From positions 169,956-233,955 of the forward strand of contig JABANP010000035.1 of assembly GCA_013115135.1 (NCBI GenBank): a stretch of DNA of 64,000 nucleotides. The letters run 5' to 3'. The translations under genes were made by a program, and so were the position numbers. Below the pieces are notes generated by a model. The model saw only the letters and a list, made by a program, of their open reading frames with translations, was not told the origin of the DNA and searched no databases. Origin of the DNA: Perkinsus olseni (lineage: Eukaryota; Perkinsozoa; Perkinsida; Perkinsidae). Below are positions 13,201 through 24,958 of this stretch, in pieces (position 1 is the first letter of the stretch; the number at the start of each line of letters is the position of its first letter).

Positions 13201-13771
13201 TCCGCTCGGAAAAAGCAAACACTATATAAACCTTCGTTGTGTTGCCTTACCCCTGCCGAAAGGACGACGCTAGGTCTTGGCCAGAATTCCATGTCCCAAA
13301 CGGTGATTCGGAGGCAACTTCCTCATCGAAGTCGTGCAACCTGCACAGGCGATCCTGATAGGGCTCCGCTTGATGATACGAAGATTACTCGTGCATATTC
13401 TGCTGGGTCATTGCCCTCTCGACAACGGCCCAACTTTTCAGCAGGGGTTCACCAGACATTCGGGCGACCTTACCGTCTATACCAACCTCTCGCACTTGGA
13501 AGTCTCGAACCTGTCCGTGGCTGTTCGTCAGAGCTAACTCGCAGGATGTGAGCTTATTAAGGACTACGTGAGTCTTGAGCGTGCCGCCTATTCGCTCATT
13601 TCCAATGAACTCTGTTACTCCGACACTCTCTGGCGACGGAGATTTCGGGTTCGTTCTTGCTGCCTTCTGTTTGCCCGCTGTCGGAATATCTGTTGTCAAT
13701 CTACGCATCTGCTCCGTCCGACTGGGCAAATTTCTCTGCAGTTCGCGACGAAAAACCGATGAACCCATCAT
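10220..13771 (-). CDS. PUS7: TruD-family tRNA/mRNA pseudouridine synthase (PUS7-like)
   Basis: Converts uridine to pseudouridine in tRNA and other RNAs. The N-terminus (13771 downward) leads into VGVTEFIGNERIGGTLKTH and then RDFQVREVGIDGKVARM, the start of the TruD fold. The catalytic-core block FVLEKQNVELQTFLLGLERQ runs on to FVHYAGLKDKRGITHQ-type sequence at about 12200-12330; the Asp of GLKDKR is the catalytic residue of the family. Further blocks are QTVGFINYFGMQRFG (about 11840), AYSACLWNRLASRWLREFG (about 11280-11340) and the C-terminal FYLPRGSYATSLLREIG before the TAA at 10220. The protein is spread over many exons with small introns, for instance the one spliced out inside LKTH/VRDFQ near 13550-13480. 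It sits 176 bp upstream of IFT54 on the same strand. Exon borders in the middle were not all resolved. Confidence 0.9.
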
Positions 13772-13989
13772 TCATCTTAGCAGCTACAACGGAGTAGGAC
13801 CAACATCCACTTTAACCTCTTAGCTGAACTTAACGCGATCCTTCAACTACAACAAGAATTGGCGATAGAGCACTGGCATGTTGCACCGTGACTATCGCAA
13901 CATCATGAATAATGGCAATAGCGAGCTAGAGTGCTGGCCTATCCGCCAACATTATCGATCATGTGCTTACTGGGCATGATATTCGATCC

Positions 13990-15026
13990 TCACGGAATGT
14001 CATCGTCATTTAGCAGGCTGCTGACCTCCCAACCATCCTCAGGCACTTCTGACTGAAATGAATCTGCAAGGAGATTCTCCCGGTGGTCTAGCTCTCTGCG
14101 ACTATGAGCATCGGTACTCGATGAGGATACCCGCTGACAAACGACCAAAGGAGATGCGGCTCACTTCCACAGTCCATCCACGACGAGTCACTTCCACCGC
14201 TTTCACCGGGGAAAATAAAGCTCGAATGCGCGGAGGAAGTATCCGATACGTCTCCTATGGATTCTGACAAGAGGGAATTGCGGAGTTGCGCATGTACTTC
14301 GGAGAATTCACGGAACGGCAGTCTTCAGTCGCCAGCGGGGCAAGACGCAGCCGCTTGCCCAGCTCACCTTCGGCGTCCAGGAGATCGTCAGCTTTGCTCG
14401 CTGTGGATCCTATCGCCACCTCAATCAGCTGTGTAGGGTCTAATACTTCTCCTGCAAGGTACAAGGGAATGACGCCCTAGAGAGATCTCCCCGCACACCT
14501 GTGTCGGAGTTGATGATGCACCAAACCATGTGATCAGCTCCTTCACCAACCACCGTAACATTACGGAGATCAAGGACCACTTGGGCCACCTCTCCAGGCT
14601 GCAGGCCGGCAAGATGAAGCCTTGGACAACCTCCATCACATCTCCCGTGACAGAACTGAAACGAACAAGAAATACTCCTGATCGTCACGAAGCCCGACTG
14701 AAATAATCTGACGGATCTCATGGTAGATCACCAAACCCGTTGAGTCCTACTTGCAGGGCGGCTGTCTCGGGCCATCTTCTACTCCCACGGTTTTTGACGT
14801 AACCAACGATGTCGATATCAGTGTGCGTCTGCTTGGACTCCAGGAAAATGCTTTGCGGGGGCGGGTCTAAGCCATTCATTGAGCGGGATTCATTCTGCGC
14901 CGATCGGGACAACCAAAAGTGGCCAACATTAAATGCTTCGCTCCGCCGATTTTCCGCTCCGTCACCCTCTCGCGCATGATCAGGCGTGCTCACTAAGAGC
15001 TTGCCCTTGCCCTCGCGTTGAGACAT
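13990..15026 (-). CDS. Unknown multi-exon protein
   Basis: I do not recognise a family. The likely start is MSQREGKGKLLV at 15026 (an in-frame MGFK start at 15038 is possible). Exons read IFLESKQTHTDIDIVGYVKN, then LAGLQPGEVAQVVLDLRNV followed by VVGEGADHMVWCIINSDTG, then an Asp/Glu-rich helix TASKADDLLDAEGELGKRL. The last exon ends VPEDGWEVSSLLNDDDIP and a TGA at 13990. The middle part looks like a beta-rich domain with an acidic loop, but I cannot tie it to C2, TerD or another named fold. It is about 220 bp upstream of the PUS7 start, same strand. The exon chain in 14050-14300 is uncertain. Confidence 0.55.
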
Positions 15027-15104
15027 TTTGAACCCCATCTCGCAGGATTGGGCGGAGGATCTCAGTACTCCTATTCGTTCGTTAGTTGGCGTCTCCTTGC
15101 AGCA

Positions 15105-16098
15105 ATGTCGTTGCTACGTCGTGCTGCGTGCCCGCAAAGGCTCGTACCCAAACGTGTGTGTGAGGCTGTTAAGAACCCCTTGATCGGTGGACCTAACCAG
15201 AAGGCTCGTGGTGCTATCACGAGTGGATTCGCCGGTGGCGGCGCTAAGAGATTGTAAGGTTCATATCCTCGAGTACGCGTTGCTGGTGTGATGGTCGTGA
15301 TTTGAGCTTTCTTGTCGAGGAAAGGCACTCGTGTGGGTTTTTTGGCGAGATCTGTTTCTCCTCTATTTCAGGGGAGGCAAGGGGTATGGTATCATGGCTG
15401 ATTGGTGTGACCACGGATACAGCTTCACCAAAGGGCAGGCTATCACAGGTGAGATGGGCGCCTGCAGGCGCTCAATGCCCCACAGATTGAAACGTTCCTT
15501 AATAACGAGCAATACATGAATTAATCATCACGTTTTCCTGCTCTTGAGGCTTCGACCGTCTTCTGCTCAGTGTCCCACGGAGTCGTGTAATGCCCATAGC
15601 CTTCAGGTATGCCTCATTGGCCTCTGTGGTGCGGTGGTGGTGTTCCTGATAAGTTCATCAAGATCGATCCTGATGTCCACTTCAACTTGCAGGTATGCTC
15701 TCAGCTCCGACGTTGCACTTCCGTGTTTTCGTTCAGAAAGTGTGAAGTTAACTTCTTCGTACTCTCAGGGCTACCGTGAACGCATTGGATGGTATGGGTT
15801 CTTCACCGCATTCTTGCAAGCCAACTACCACGCATTTGTCTACTTCGTGCGCTTCATTCCAATCAACATAGCAATTTTCTGGATCTACATGAATGTAAGC
15901 GTGAGCCAGTCGAGGTGTCGTGTCCTGTGCCGAGTCCCGAACTCACGACTGAGGGAGGCCTTTTCAAGGTCGTTCTCCTCCCTCGTGAGTCATCTGCCAA
16001 TTCATCCGCAGGAACGTCAAAGAGAGCCGCAGGAGAATGTGATGGATCATGAAGAGTTCTTCAGGGACTTCGACTCGATCTACCTCGGACAAGTGTAG
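15105..16098 (+). CDS. Small conserved-looking mitochondrial inner-membrane-type protein
   Basis: Joined exons give about 173 codons. The start MSLLRRAACPQRLVPKRV is Arg-rich with no acidic residues, like a mitochondrial presequence. It continues AKRLGGKGYGIMADWCDHGY, GMPHWPLWCGGGVPDKFIK, GYRERIGWYGFFTAFLQANY and a hydrophobic segment around FVRFIPINIAIFWIYMN, one probable membrane span. The charged C-terminus ends DFDSIYLGQV at 16098. Five exons are separated by GT-AG introns (for example 15255-15371, and one ending CCTTCAG at 15607). I do not recognise a named family. The presequence, single span and size suggest a lineage-specific subunit of a respiratory or ATP synthase complex; this is inference only. 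Confidence 0.7.
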
Positions 16099-16513
16099 GT
16101 GGCGTCGCTGCCGCGCCGCTCGACATCGCCGCAAGGGGTATTCTCCGACTTTGTCGCGTCAGGTTCGACCATCACCGATTTGCCGAGTGGCTTGCTCGTC
16201 GTCGTGCCGTGAAGTGGGGCTACGCCGACCAGATACATATCCCGCCTGTTCATTAGTGCGTGGCGTGGTTGTACGCGATCCTACAGGCGTACTATCCGTG
16301 TGAAGAAGAAACAACTGATATTAGCATTTATTTTGGAAAGCACAGGTCGGGGCTATGATGCCTCGGCCGGAACCATTTGAGGAGTATCTCTGGTCGAAGC
16401 TGGAAGATGCACAACAGTTGGATTGTCTTATTACCACCTAGGGTTTCGTGTTGACAGTGCGATCACTGGTTCTATAATCGGGCCGCTCTTACGCGACGCT
16501 AAATCGTTGCAAA
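16099..16513. other. Intergenic spacer upstream of the ATP-grasp gene
   Basis: Between two plus-strand genes. Nothing recognisable was seen apart from AT-rich stretches near 16310-16345 that could belong to the promoter or 5' UTR. Confidence 0.4.
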
Positions 16514-18540
16514 ATGCGGTCATCGCATTCCCGTGTCTTTGGGTCAGTTGCTACCATGGATGAGGCTCTGCAAGTAGCGCGTAACCGGCCCGACCCGGGC
16601 ACCTGGGCTTCCCCACGTACATCGCGACCGACGTCAGCCGACGTCACATGCAAGGCTGAGGAGCTGAGCCTGGAAGACTACGCCTTCGAGCTTTCTGGTT
16701 TTGATTCCTCGACCACCACTACTACTCATTTTGACACTGATATGTTTTCGGGAGGTGCACGCCATCCAGCAGTTGAAAGCCGCTTTTACTCGGAGCAGAT
16801 TCTGGACGCACCGGGTTCCTTGCGCACTCCTATGTCTGAGGGCGATCGGCGCAAAGTCGTTGAGGATATGATACCGACGGCGACGTACAAGATGCTCAGG
16901 AAGATCCCTCCTGAAATCCTATCAACCACTGGGCCGTCGGGAGATGCTTTACGGATGCAGCTTCTAAAAGGAGCATGCATTGTCTTTTTTTCAGCTGGGT
17001 ATCCGGGGAAGCGGTTTGTTTACGAAACTGCTGAACGCCTTGGTGTTAAATCTGTTATTATTGATTCACCCGGATCCTGGGCGGAGGCTCTTCTTGCCGA
17101 AGGCGTCATCGCTAAATTTGTCCCCATTGACATGACGCAAGACTCCAAGACCGTTTTTGATCTGGCTTATAAAGCCATTCTTGGCCTGAAGGACGACCCC
17201 CTGGTTTGTGGCGCAGACGGTATCTGTACCGATGGTGGAATTGTCGGTCCCAGTGGTCGCGCGCCTCGCCGAGTCTCTGGGTATGCGTGGGCCGAGCCCT
17301 GCAGCAGTGGACACGGTACGAGACAAGTACAGGATGCGGGAGGCTCTCCAGAAGCGAGATCTTCCTGGAGTCAAGGTACGATCCGACGTTGTGGTGTGAG
17401 CGTAATGAAAATGCCTCTCTCGAGATCACTTTGATGCCGTGTCCCGTGCAGCGTACCGGGATTGTGTTCGCTGCCTCAGCATTACCTTATCCGCTCTGTC
17501 GAAGACCTCGATCACGCTGCATCTCACGTTGGGTTCCCCGCAGTAATGAAGCCCGTGTCCGGCGCAGCATCTCTTGGGGTGGAAAAGGTACGTCTCAGTC
17601 GACCGATCGTCCCGCAGGAGCGCTCCGCTCCTCGAATTCTTCCGCTGGTCGTTGTCAACATCCGGATCGTTGGATGCTTTGTTGTGGACAACTTCTCTCA
17701 GGTGACTTCTCGCGATGAGCTATTCAAAGTTTACGGTGAAGTGCAAGATCTGCTCTCTAAGTTAGTCATTAACTCGGGCGCTCTGGAGCGCGACAGTGTA
17801 CCGGTTGGGCCTGGGGCAACATCGGTCAAGGCAGATAAGTGCATGAATACATCGGTGGTGCTGGAAGAATATTTGGACGGTCAAGAGGTCGACATCGACA
17901 TCGTTTTATCTCCTGGGCTCGGTTGCACCTACTGCGGAATACACGACAATGGTCCCGACAATGGAACCCTACTTCGCTGAGACTTGGGGTGTATTGCCTA
18001 GCGCTCTCCCGGACCAAGACGTCGACGAGCTGAAGCAGCTGGCATTACAATCACTAGAAGCGACTGGTTTCACTGAGGGAGTTTTTCACGTCGAAGGGAA
18101 GTACACAAGCCGAGGACCTCGTTTGATCGAGATCAACGCGAGAATGGGCGGTGGTCCTGTATGGATAGTGCACAAGTTGGCATTCCAGGTTGACCTCGCG
18201 GTCCAGGCCATGCTCCTGTCAGTTGGAATCCCAGCGATTCCCAATACATGATCCAAACTGTTCTAATGGTGCGGTGGCTTGGCTCGCCGTGAACGCGCCG
18301 AAGAGCGGCCATATTCCTGACTTCGCTTTCCTCAAGCAGTGGCTCGACTGGCCCCATGCGGACGTTAAGATTTCTCGTCCTATGGTCGCAGAAGGGGAAA
18401 AAATTGTCGGGCCAGAGGACGGTCAACCGAGCTGGCTCGTCGACATCATCTTCGTCGCCTCTAATCCGTCGGAAGCAACTCACCTTGCTGCGATGCTCTA
18501 CCGTGAGGTGGAGCAAGAGTGTGTCAAGCATTACGGTTGA
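16514..18540 (+). CDS. Carnosine-synthase-like ATP-grasp ligase with three apparent +1 frame changes
   Basis: An ATP-grasp carboxylate-amine ligase, the fold that joins amino acids to small amines or other amino acids with ATP. The N-terminal part shows FFSAGYPGKRFVYETAERLG and DSPGSWAEALLAEGVIAKFV. The linker/ATP-grasp part shows VELSVPVVARLAESLG, VRDKYRMREALQKRDLP, GFPAVMKPVSGAASLGVEKV and VVLEEYLDGQEVDIDIV. The DNGP...EPYFAETWGVLPS segment and the metal-binding RLIEINARMGGGPVW match CARNS1-type proteins. Introns fall at about 17375-17450 and 17589-17700. The conserved reading changes frame by one base near 17231 (after DGICT), at 17957 (after GIHDNGP) and at 18243 (after GIPAIP). At the first two, family alignment continues without gap if a single base is skipped; the third restores a long open C-terminus. 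Either three indels (assembly or decay) or recoding. Confidence 0.8.
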
Positions 18541-19385
18541 TTGTCATTATTCATAATCGCGCTCGCTCTTGTTTCATTATCATCGTTAACTCTGACAGAA
18601 CTTTTTCTACGCTCGCTTGGTGTTGTATTAATAATACAGTATTATCGCTGTAGTAACTCTGGGGCGTAGGAATTGCTCTTGCGACAGTTCAAAAGTACTT
18701 GCAATTCAACAACGCGATTGACAGCCATACGCTCGAAACCACGAGGATCGCTACAACCGAATAACGATCTCTTTCTGACATGTCAGTGTAAGGTTTGGCG
18801 TACTGTATAACGCCGTGTAGATAATTGAGTCTTGGCAGAGTGGGACACCTCCTGAATTAACCCGGGCGCACTCAGCACCCACTTCAACGCAGATGAGCTC
18901 GAGGAGCAGTCGAAACGTCAAACCCTCACCGCAAGTTGACCATCTAGTCTCGCGAGCCTTCCACATTTGGTTACCCAAACTAGCAGTGCAAGCCTTGCAC
19001 ACAATTCCGTCGAGCTATCAGTGATCCACTATGAATCATGTGCATACAAGTGTCCCGTAAAGCACTCCTGCAGTGCTGATAGTCTCGCTTTGATCGATTT
19101 GAGGTGGCTGGGCCACATTGTTCAGGTTTGCCTGCCGTCATCCTCATCCTCCTGTGGAGGACGTCCGGAGCTCTAGCTCTGACAACTTATGATCATGATG
19201 TGGCACAACGCGTTCGCAGGTATTAGAAACCAGCATTCTCGAGCACAATTGAGTCGATCGTGGAAAGGCTACGCGGACAAGTCGACACACAGTGGGGCAG
19301 TTTTCGTGAGGTTGTCACTAAATTTGGGCAGAAAAACGGTTGAGATCTGAGCCGCGGCTCGTCGGTTATCCAGTGGCCTAGGTGA
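18541..19385. other. Convergent intergenic region
   Basis: Between the 3' ends of the ATP-grasp gene (+) and the first PLP decarboxylase (-). AT-rich just after 18541. Short ORFs on both strands have no domain signal. No repeat or RNA gene was recognised. Confidence 0.4.
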
Positions 19386-22279
19386 TCACTTGGGTTGCCT
19401 CAACAGGGCATTCCTGATGCATAAACATAACTCGTCGACATGGGCGAATCTTGTCATAGGACTGCCGAAAGCTACTCTGATGAGCGGAGTACCATCGGCC
19501 AACATGGAAGGACAACTGAGTATACAAGCGTCTCTTCAAAATATCCCAGCAGGCTTCGCGCGTACATCATGAAGCCACTACTCTCGGCTTCGCGTAGAAT
19601 AGCAGAATTGCGCCAGTGCGGGACTGCAGTGAAGCAGACAAGACCGAAGGAGCTGGCGACAGGAAAGATCACGAGACCCTGGGGAACACAGCGTTCATGA
19701 TGGAAGGCATCGCCGGCTGCCCGCACTCATCCGGAATCTGGCTCGGTAGTGATCCATACGCCCAGCTACCTATAGCGGCTCGTGATGGCTGCCTCACCTT
19801 GAGTTCTTCATCCTTCTCAAGATTCGTGCGAAACCGAGCCGCACATTCTATATCGTGTGCTATATTCCGTCGCAGCTGCTCAGTGCCCCAGTACTGCAGC
19901 ACAGCCCAAATCCTCAAGGCTTTGAACTTGCGATACGCTGGTGGAGACCTATCGAATGAGACTTCACTCGGTGACACGAGAGCGGGATTATGATTGCCTG
20001 GACGACGGATTTCCAGGCGGACCAGGCTCACCGAGATGAAGGATTTGATGACGGTTCAGTATCGCGCTTCTTCGGATGGTCCCTCGGTAAATTAGGATCT
20101 TCGAACCTCGCGGCTAGGTGACATCGATCCTGCAGGTTACCATGGATGCGAACAATCCATAGTGAAATTCGCGCTGTTCTGATCGGTCGGCAAACTCACC
20201 CTCACCCAGAGGAACCCCGCGCTCAAACCGGTACCAAGCCACTTGTGTCCACTGATATTGATCGAGTCCACGTTCTGAAGCATACAGCGTTCAGCGCATC
20301 GAGCTGCAAGTGCTATACCCAAAAAGGAGTAGGAGGCGTGTTGCTGGGTGGCACTGTGCCACCCCCATGCGCAAGCGATCGCGCTTGAGTAGAACGGAGG
20401 TATATCAGAAACGAACGGTGAAGCGAGGCATTATACTCACGGCTCGGATGACTGCGGCGTCTTCCTTGAAGGACTCGAGAAGCAGAGCCACACCGCTGTA
20501 TGCAGCGTCCACGTGCAGCACAATATTCTCCTCCTGGCACCTTTCCGGATTGGGAGATAAAGCACCGGGTCGAAGCGGGTATCTCACAATCTTCCCAGTT
20601 CTTCCACCGGATCTATGGCGCAAGTGTTCGTAGTCCCGTAGTTGGCAATGCAGAGGATGGGAACAAGTCCTCGCTTTCTGAGACAGGAGACGGGGGAACC
20701 CTTCCCGAGGAGCCCACGCATGCCTGTCTTCCGCTATAGCCTTCTCCATGAGGGCAACGTTCACTGGGAAGTTACCCGTTCCGTCCCGCGAACAAGCTAT
20801 CTGAGTGACGCCTCGTCATCTCCTCTACGATGGTAGATTATGCAGCAACACACGAAGCGAGAAAGCGCTCGATGCACTGCATGCTCACCTTGCGTAGCCG
20901 AACTCCAGCCACGCGGCAAGCCTTTTCAGAAGACACGTTCGTCTGGCTCGACGTGTACCTGTCGGGCCAGCGGGAAGATCTACGTAAGCAGCACTAAGCT
21001 GGCAAGGGGATGTGGTCATATTTCCGCCCCTTTGAGCGGGAAAAGTGTAACTAGCGGCCAGAGAGCTCCTGACGAGTTAGTACACGACAAATCGTGAGGT
21101 CGCTCCATTCGAACGCTCGCAGGTCGGATTCGATAGTACCTGAAGAAGAACACCATGGAAGTCACATCCCGCTGCCTAGAACAGGTCGGTCGAGTAAATC
21201 ACAACAAACGGCAAGTTTCATGCATGGGACTGGGTCTGCGATATTTCATCTTGCCGTGCCCGTCAATGCGACCTTCAGTTGCGCCGAAGTCCTAGTCGCT
21301 GCCACGATAGCTAGAATAGCATCACTAGCAGTGTTATGTATCTGCCAACAACACATTGTTGAATAGTGGAGCTCGTTTCATCTGAGTAGCAAATGGTTGG
21401 AAAGACATCGGTGACTCACTAGGCCGCCGCCTCTTCCCGACGAATGTAGGAACGCCTCCCCGAGGCCGAAAGCTTCGCCAAGGGCGTCCATCACGGCAAT
21501 TTCCATCACGTTTTCGATCTACTCCGAAAGTGATCAGGTCACCAAAGGCTCATCGCGTGCTCACTAAGTGATCCCTGTTATGGTCCGCGCTAGCGCAATT
21601 AAGGGCTGCTGCGACAACTTCAGAAAATATGGCAGGGGTGCCTGGCACGGAGCACCGTCTCCTCCCCATCAGAGTTTGTTTGGAAGGAAGACTAAGCTCC
21701 CAACATGTGCTCTACGAAGAGCTACACCAGGCGGTTACAAGCTACTTGTAGAATGGCTATCTTAACTTACTTATCTTAGCTGGGAAGAATGCCAAGAACT
21801 TCGGATGCTGCCAGTGGCACATTCCCGGTGCCACGAATTCTTCCACGTCCTGCAGGATCGTGCTCCAGGGACGCCCTTCGGCAGGTATTAGGTCTGTAAT
21901 GATCTGTAGTGTTGCCGAAGCGCAAGGTTCAGTCGGCAAGGACATGCTGCGCGCCATCGCAACGAGGCCATTCTCCTATCGGGCAGGGTTACTAACGAGA
22001 ACCAATTCCGCATGGCCGAAGGTTCCGGCACAATCACCTCAGATGAATCTCGCAGGATACTACGTTCTACTGCGCCTAGGCGACAATCGGAATCTCGAAC
22101 GCAACCCACAAAGAATGGCATTCGATGCATTCACTGCGTGAAATTTTCGGGAGGGAGAGTAACCGACCTGTGTGGCAGAGACGTGCGGCACAGCTTCCCG
22201 GCTTCAGACTCATGTCCCGGACTGGCGAACCCTCCAGGGACTCGAAATACCTGGGAGTTTCGAAGAATTTGCTGAGCAC
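19386..22279 (-). CDS. Group II PLP-dependent amino-acid decarboxylase (DDC/AADC family), copy 1
   Basis: Aromatic-amino-acid/aspartate-type decarboxylase fold using pyridoxal phosphate. Reading downward: RYFESLEGSPVRDMSLKPG (about 22200-22250), DLIPAEGRPWSTILQDVEEF with GMCHWQHPKFLAFFPAK (about 21780-21900), VMEIAVMDALGEAFGLGEAF (about 21450-21520), LHVDAAYSGVALLLESFKE (about 20450-20520), DSINISGHKWLGTGLSAGF (about 20200-20260), RKFKALRIWAVLQYWGTEQL and FGLVCFTAVP. The C-terminal GTPLIRVAFGSPMTRFAHVD precedes the TGA at 19386. The PLP-binding Lys of SGHKW is codon 20242-20244 and the Asp of HVDAAYSG, which pairs with the PLP ring nitrogen, is present. Exons are joined by short GT-AG introns, e.g. 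one ending TCTCAG before KRGLVPILCIANYGTT. Substrate cannot be told from sequence. The exact first exon is uncertain. Confidence 0.85.
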
Positions 22280-22299
22280 GATATGACGCCCAAAATCCT

Positions 22300-24954
22300 G
22301 ACTAGTAGTATGCGATATGAGAATTGTCCATCCGAGAGAAGTCTTGAGAGGTCATTCGCCAGCGCTACCGAGCTATGAAGTCTATCGTTAGACGTCCGTC
22401 CTCTGCGAATCTCGAATGGCGCTCTCCAGCAGGTGCAGGCCTGCGAGAGCAGGGCTTCGGTCATCATATGCAAGTGTATTCTACTTCTGCTCATCCGACA
22501 CACCGTGTTGGGGCTGCGACCATGTTTCGTCCATGAAAGCCTGATAGACCTGTCGCCCACGGTGGCTACCAACGTAGCGTCTGCAGAATTCAACAACATT
22601 CTCTTGGGATGCACTCAGTGCATTGCACTGCGGATAGAAATCGAGAACAACTCACGCGGTGATCCCCCGCTCTCTGAGCCTGTCGAGTGCCGCCGCAGGG
22701 AGAATACTTCCACAGGTGAAACACAGATTGCCGAAACGAGCTGGCCACACGGGAAAGGCGAGGTCTTCCTGAGATTTCTGAGCGCTCCCAACCTCACACT
22801 TTCCCCATGCTCGTTCCGTGCGGGCGAGGAATGGAAGCTGTGCACACAGAAACATCTGTGCTGCGCTCGAGCGTTACTCGCCTCATTTTCTCACCCGCGC
22901 CAACTTACATTCAACTGACGGTTGGTCTCGATGATCCTGCGGATGACCCCTGTAGAAGCTATCCTCCGCTGCACGTTCCGCCTCAACTCATTCATCCCGA
23001 AGTACTGCAGGACACTCCACAGGCGCAGAGATCGGAATTGCCGCCCCAGTGGAAGACTCCTGAACCACCGTACCACGGAACTCCAAGAGTGCAGTTCCAA
23101 GGTACCAGAACCGCTGGTACCATGCGGTGAAGGATGGGACGTCGTTGAGTCCGTCCGCTTGGGGTATGTAAGCACCCGTAGCAGAGAAGGCGACCTTCAT
23201 GCTATGCCTCTCCTGAAAGGTATCCCTGCCAGCAGAGGAGCCACTCAAGCTCACCTTCAGCCACAATAGCTCGATCTCCAGTCCTGCGGGAAGCCACAAG
23301 GATGACCCGCTGAGGTTTATTGAGTCAGCGTACTGAGACATCGAGGGGGTCAATGACCCCGGGTCATACTAGCATGAACGATCGCTCCATCCCGCACCTT
23401 GTTTATCTCATCACGATCACGCTCGTACTCGTCGAGGAGCAAGGTACCAGCGCTGAAGGACGCATCAACATGCAGCCACATACCCTCCTTCTGGCAACTG
23501 AGGAACTGCCATTATGGTCAAACCTCGACTGTCACCATTGCATGCGTAACCAAACCCACATTCGGCCGAGTTCTGCCAAACTATCAGACCCTCCTGTATA
23601 CTCTGTACCAAGGTTCGCTACGCAGAGGACAGGGACGTGGAACTGGGTCCTGGTGGAGAGAAAAGCCGCAGCATCGACAGTCATCGGGCAGAGGTCTACT
23701 TATCTTCCTTGATCATTTCCTGCAGATCTCGTATGTTCAACGACGAATCCGATTTTACAGGAACCTGCAAGTGGCCGTTTAGCGAGAAGAAGGTGTGCAG
23801 TGCCCTCAGATCTCACCTCTCTGAGTGTTATGCCTGCTGTCGCGCATGCCTCCTTCAAAGCGAGCTGCGACTCCGTAGAAGCATAGCTGAAAGCAGGCCG
23901 GAGCTCACCGGCGTATATTTGAAGTCGGCATCCAGGAACGGCCCGTGTGGAGCTAACACACTAACAGTACTTACACGGTCATCATGGCGAGGCCTTCGCA
24001 GTAGATATCTCCGGATCTTCCTATGTCGGAGTCGGTCTAACCCACCCGGGTTGCTCAGTGGACTCATCTCTCTTGACGCTCACCTCCACCGGTATCACAG
24101 CCAGTTCGTTCGATTTCACCACGATTGACACTCGTTTACGAACTCTGGCAGCTGTCACAATGGAAAGCAGGGCGTCGGTGGCCGAGCTATGCATCTGAAG
24201 GCCAGAAGGCAGTAAAAGAATCGTTCCATCGCAGGAGAGCTAGAGAGGGGCTTTGATGGGGAAGACTGCCGCAGATGAACGTTCGACAGAACGAAACTTT
24301 ACCAGTCCACCACCCTTCCCTGATGAATGTAAGAAGTGTTCGCTGAAGCCACAGGCACCTGCTAGGCCATCCATCATCACGACTTCCATCTCGGTGAGGA
24401 TCTGCTCATAACACACCGTCATTCATAAAGACCGTTACCGTGAAACACGTGGAGACACGAAGGAATAGGATATGATAGTCTAGCGGTTCGAAGACGGTTC
24501 TACGTTCTAGAAGGCTTATAACAGGATAATCGAAGATACCGGCAGGATACCGGAAGGCTAATGAGCAAGCCGCTCACTAGGCTCGGATAGCTGGGCATGC
24601 CGCAAATATTATTATTGGTATGCGCTAACGTCACGCTTCTCACACACGTCATCACCTTGACGACATCGTGCCTAGCAAGGAGCGACTTACTGGACAAGAT
24701 GCCCATTGCACACCCGCAGCGGACATACCATACACGAGACCTTCAGATAGAATTGCAGGCACACCTGAGACCAAGTGCTTACGTCGTAACCTGAAGACGA
24801 GGGAGTCCTCACTCGCCTGTCGAGCGTTCCACGGGTCAGGTGGCCTCATTTTCTCGGCACGAAGGCATGGCAAGATAATTGTCTCTATAGCAGCGGTTAT
24901 CTGAGACCATTCTCGCCCATGATAGGGGAGTATATCTGATACAGAAGATAGCAT
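22300..24954 (-). CDS. Group II PLP decarboxylase-like protein, copy 2, missing the PLP lysine
   Basis: A tandem, same-strand relative of copy 1. Matching blocks appear in the same order: SDILPYHGREWSQITAAIET (about 24880-24940), TEMEVVMMDGLAGACGFSEH and FLHSSGKGGG (about 24290-24400), ADSINLSGSSLWLPAGLEIE (about 23260-23330), RQFRSLRLWSVLQYFGMNEL (about 23010-23060) and a C-terminal FGNLCFTCGSILP (about 22700). Where copy 1 has SGHKW, this copy reads SGSSLW, so the lysine that binds PLP is absent. The HWQHPKF substrate-site block is also not visible in its expected place. It is either a non-catalytic paralogue or a decaying gene. The 3' end (about 22300-22620) is poorly resolved. Confidence 0.68.
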
Positions 24955-24958
24955 TTAC

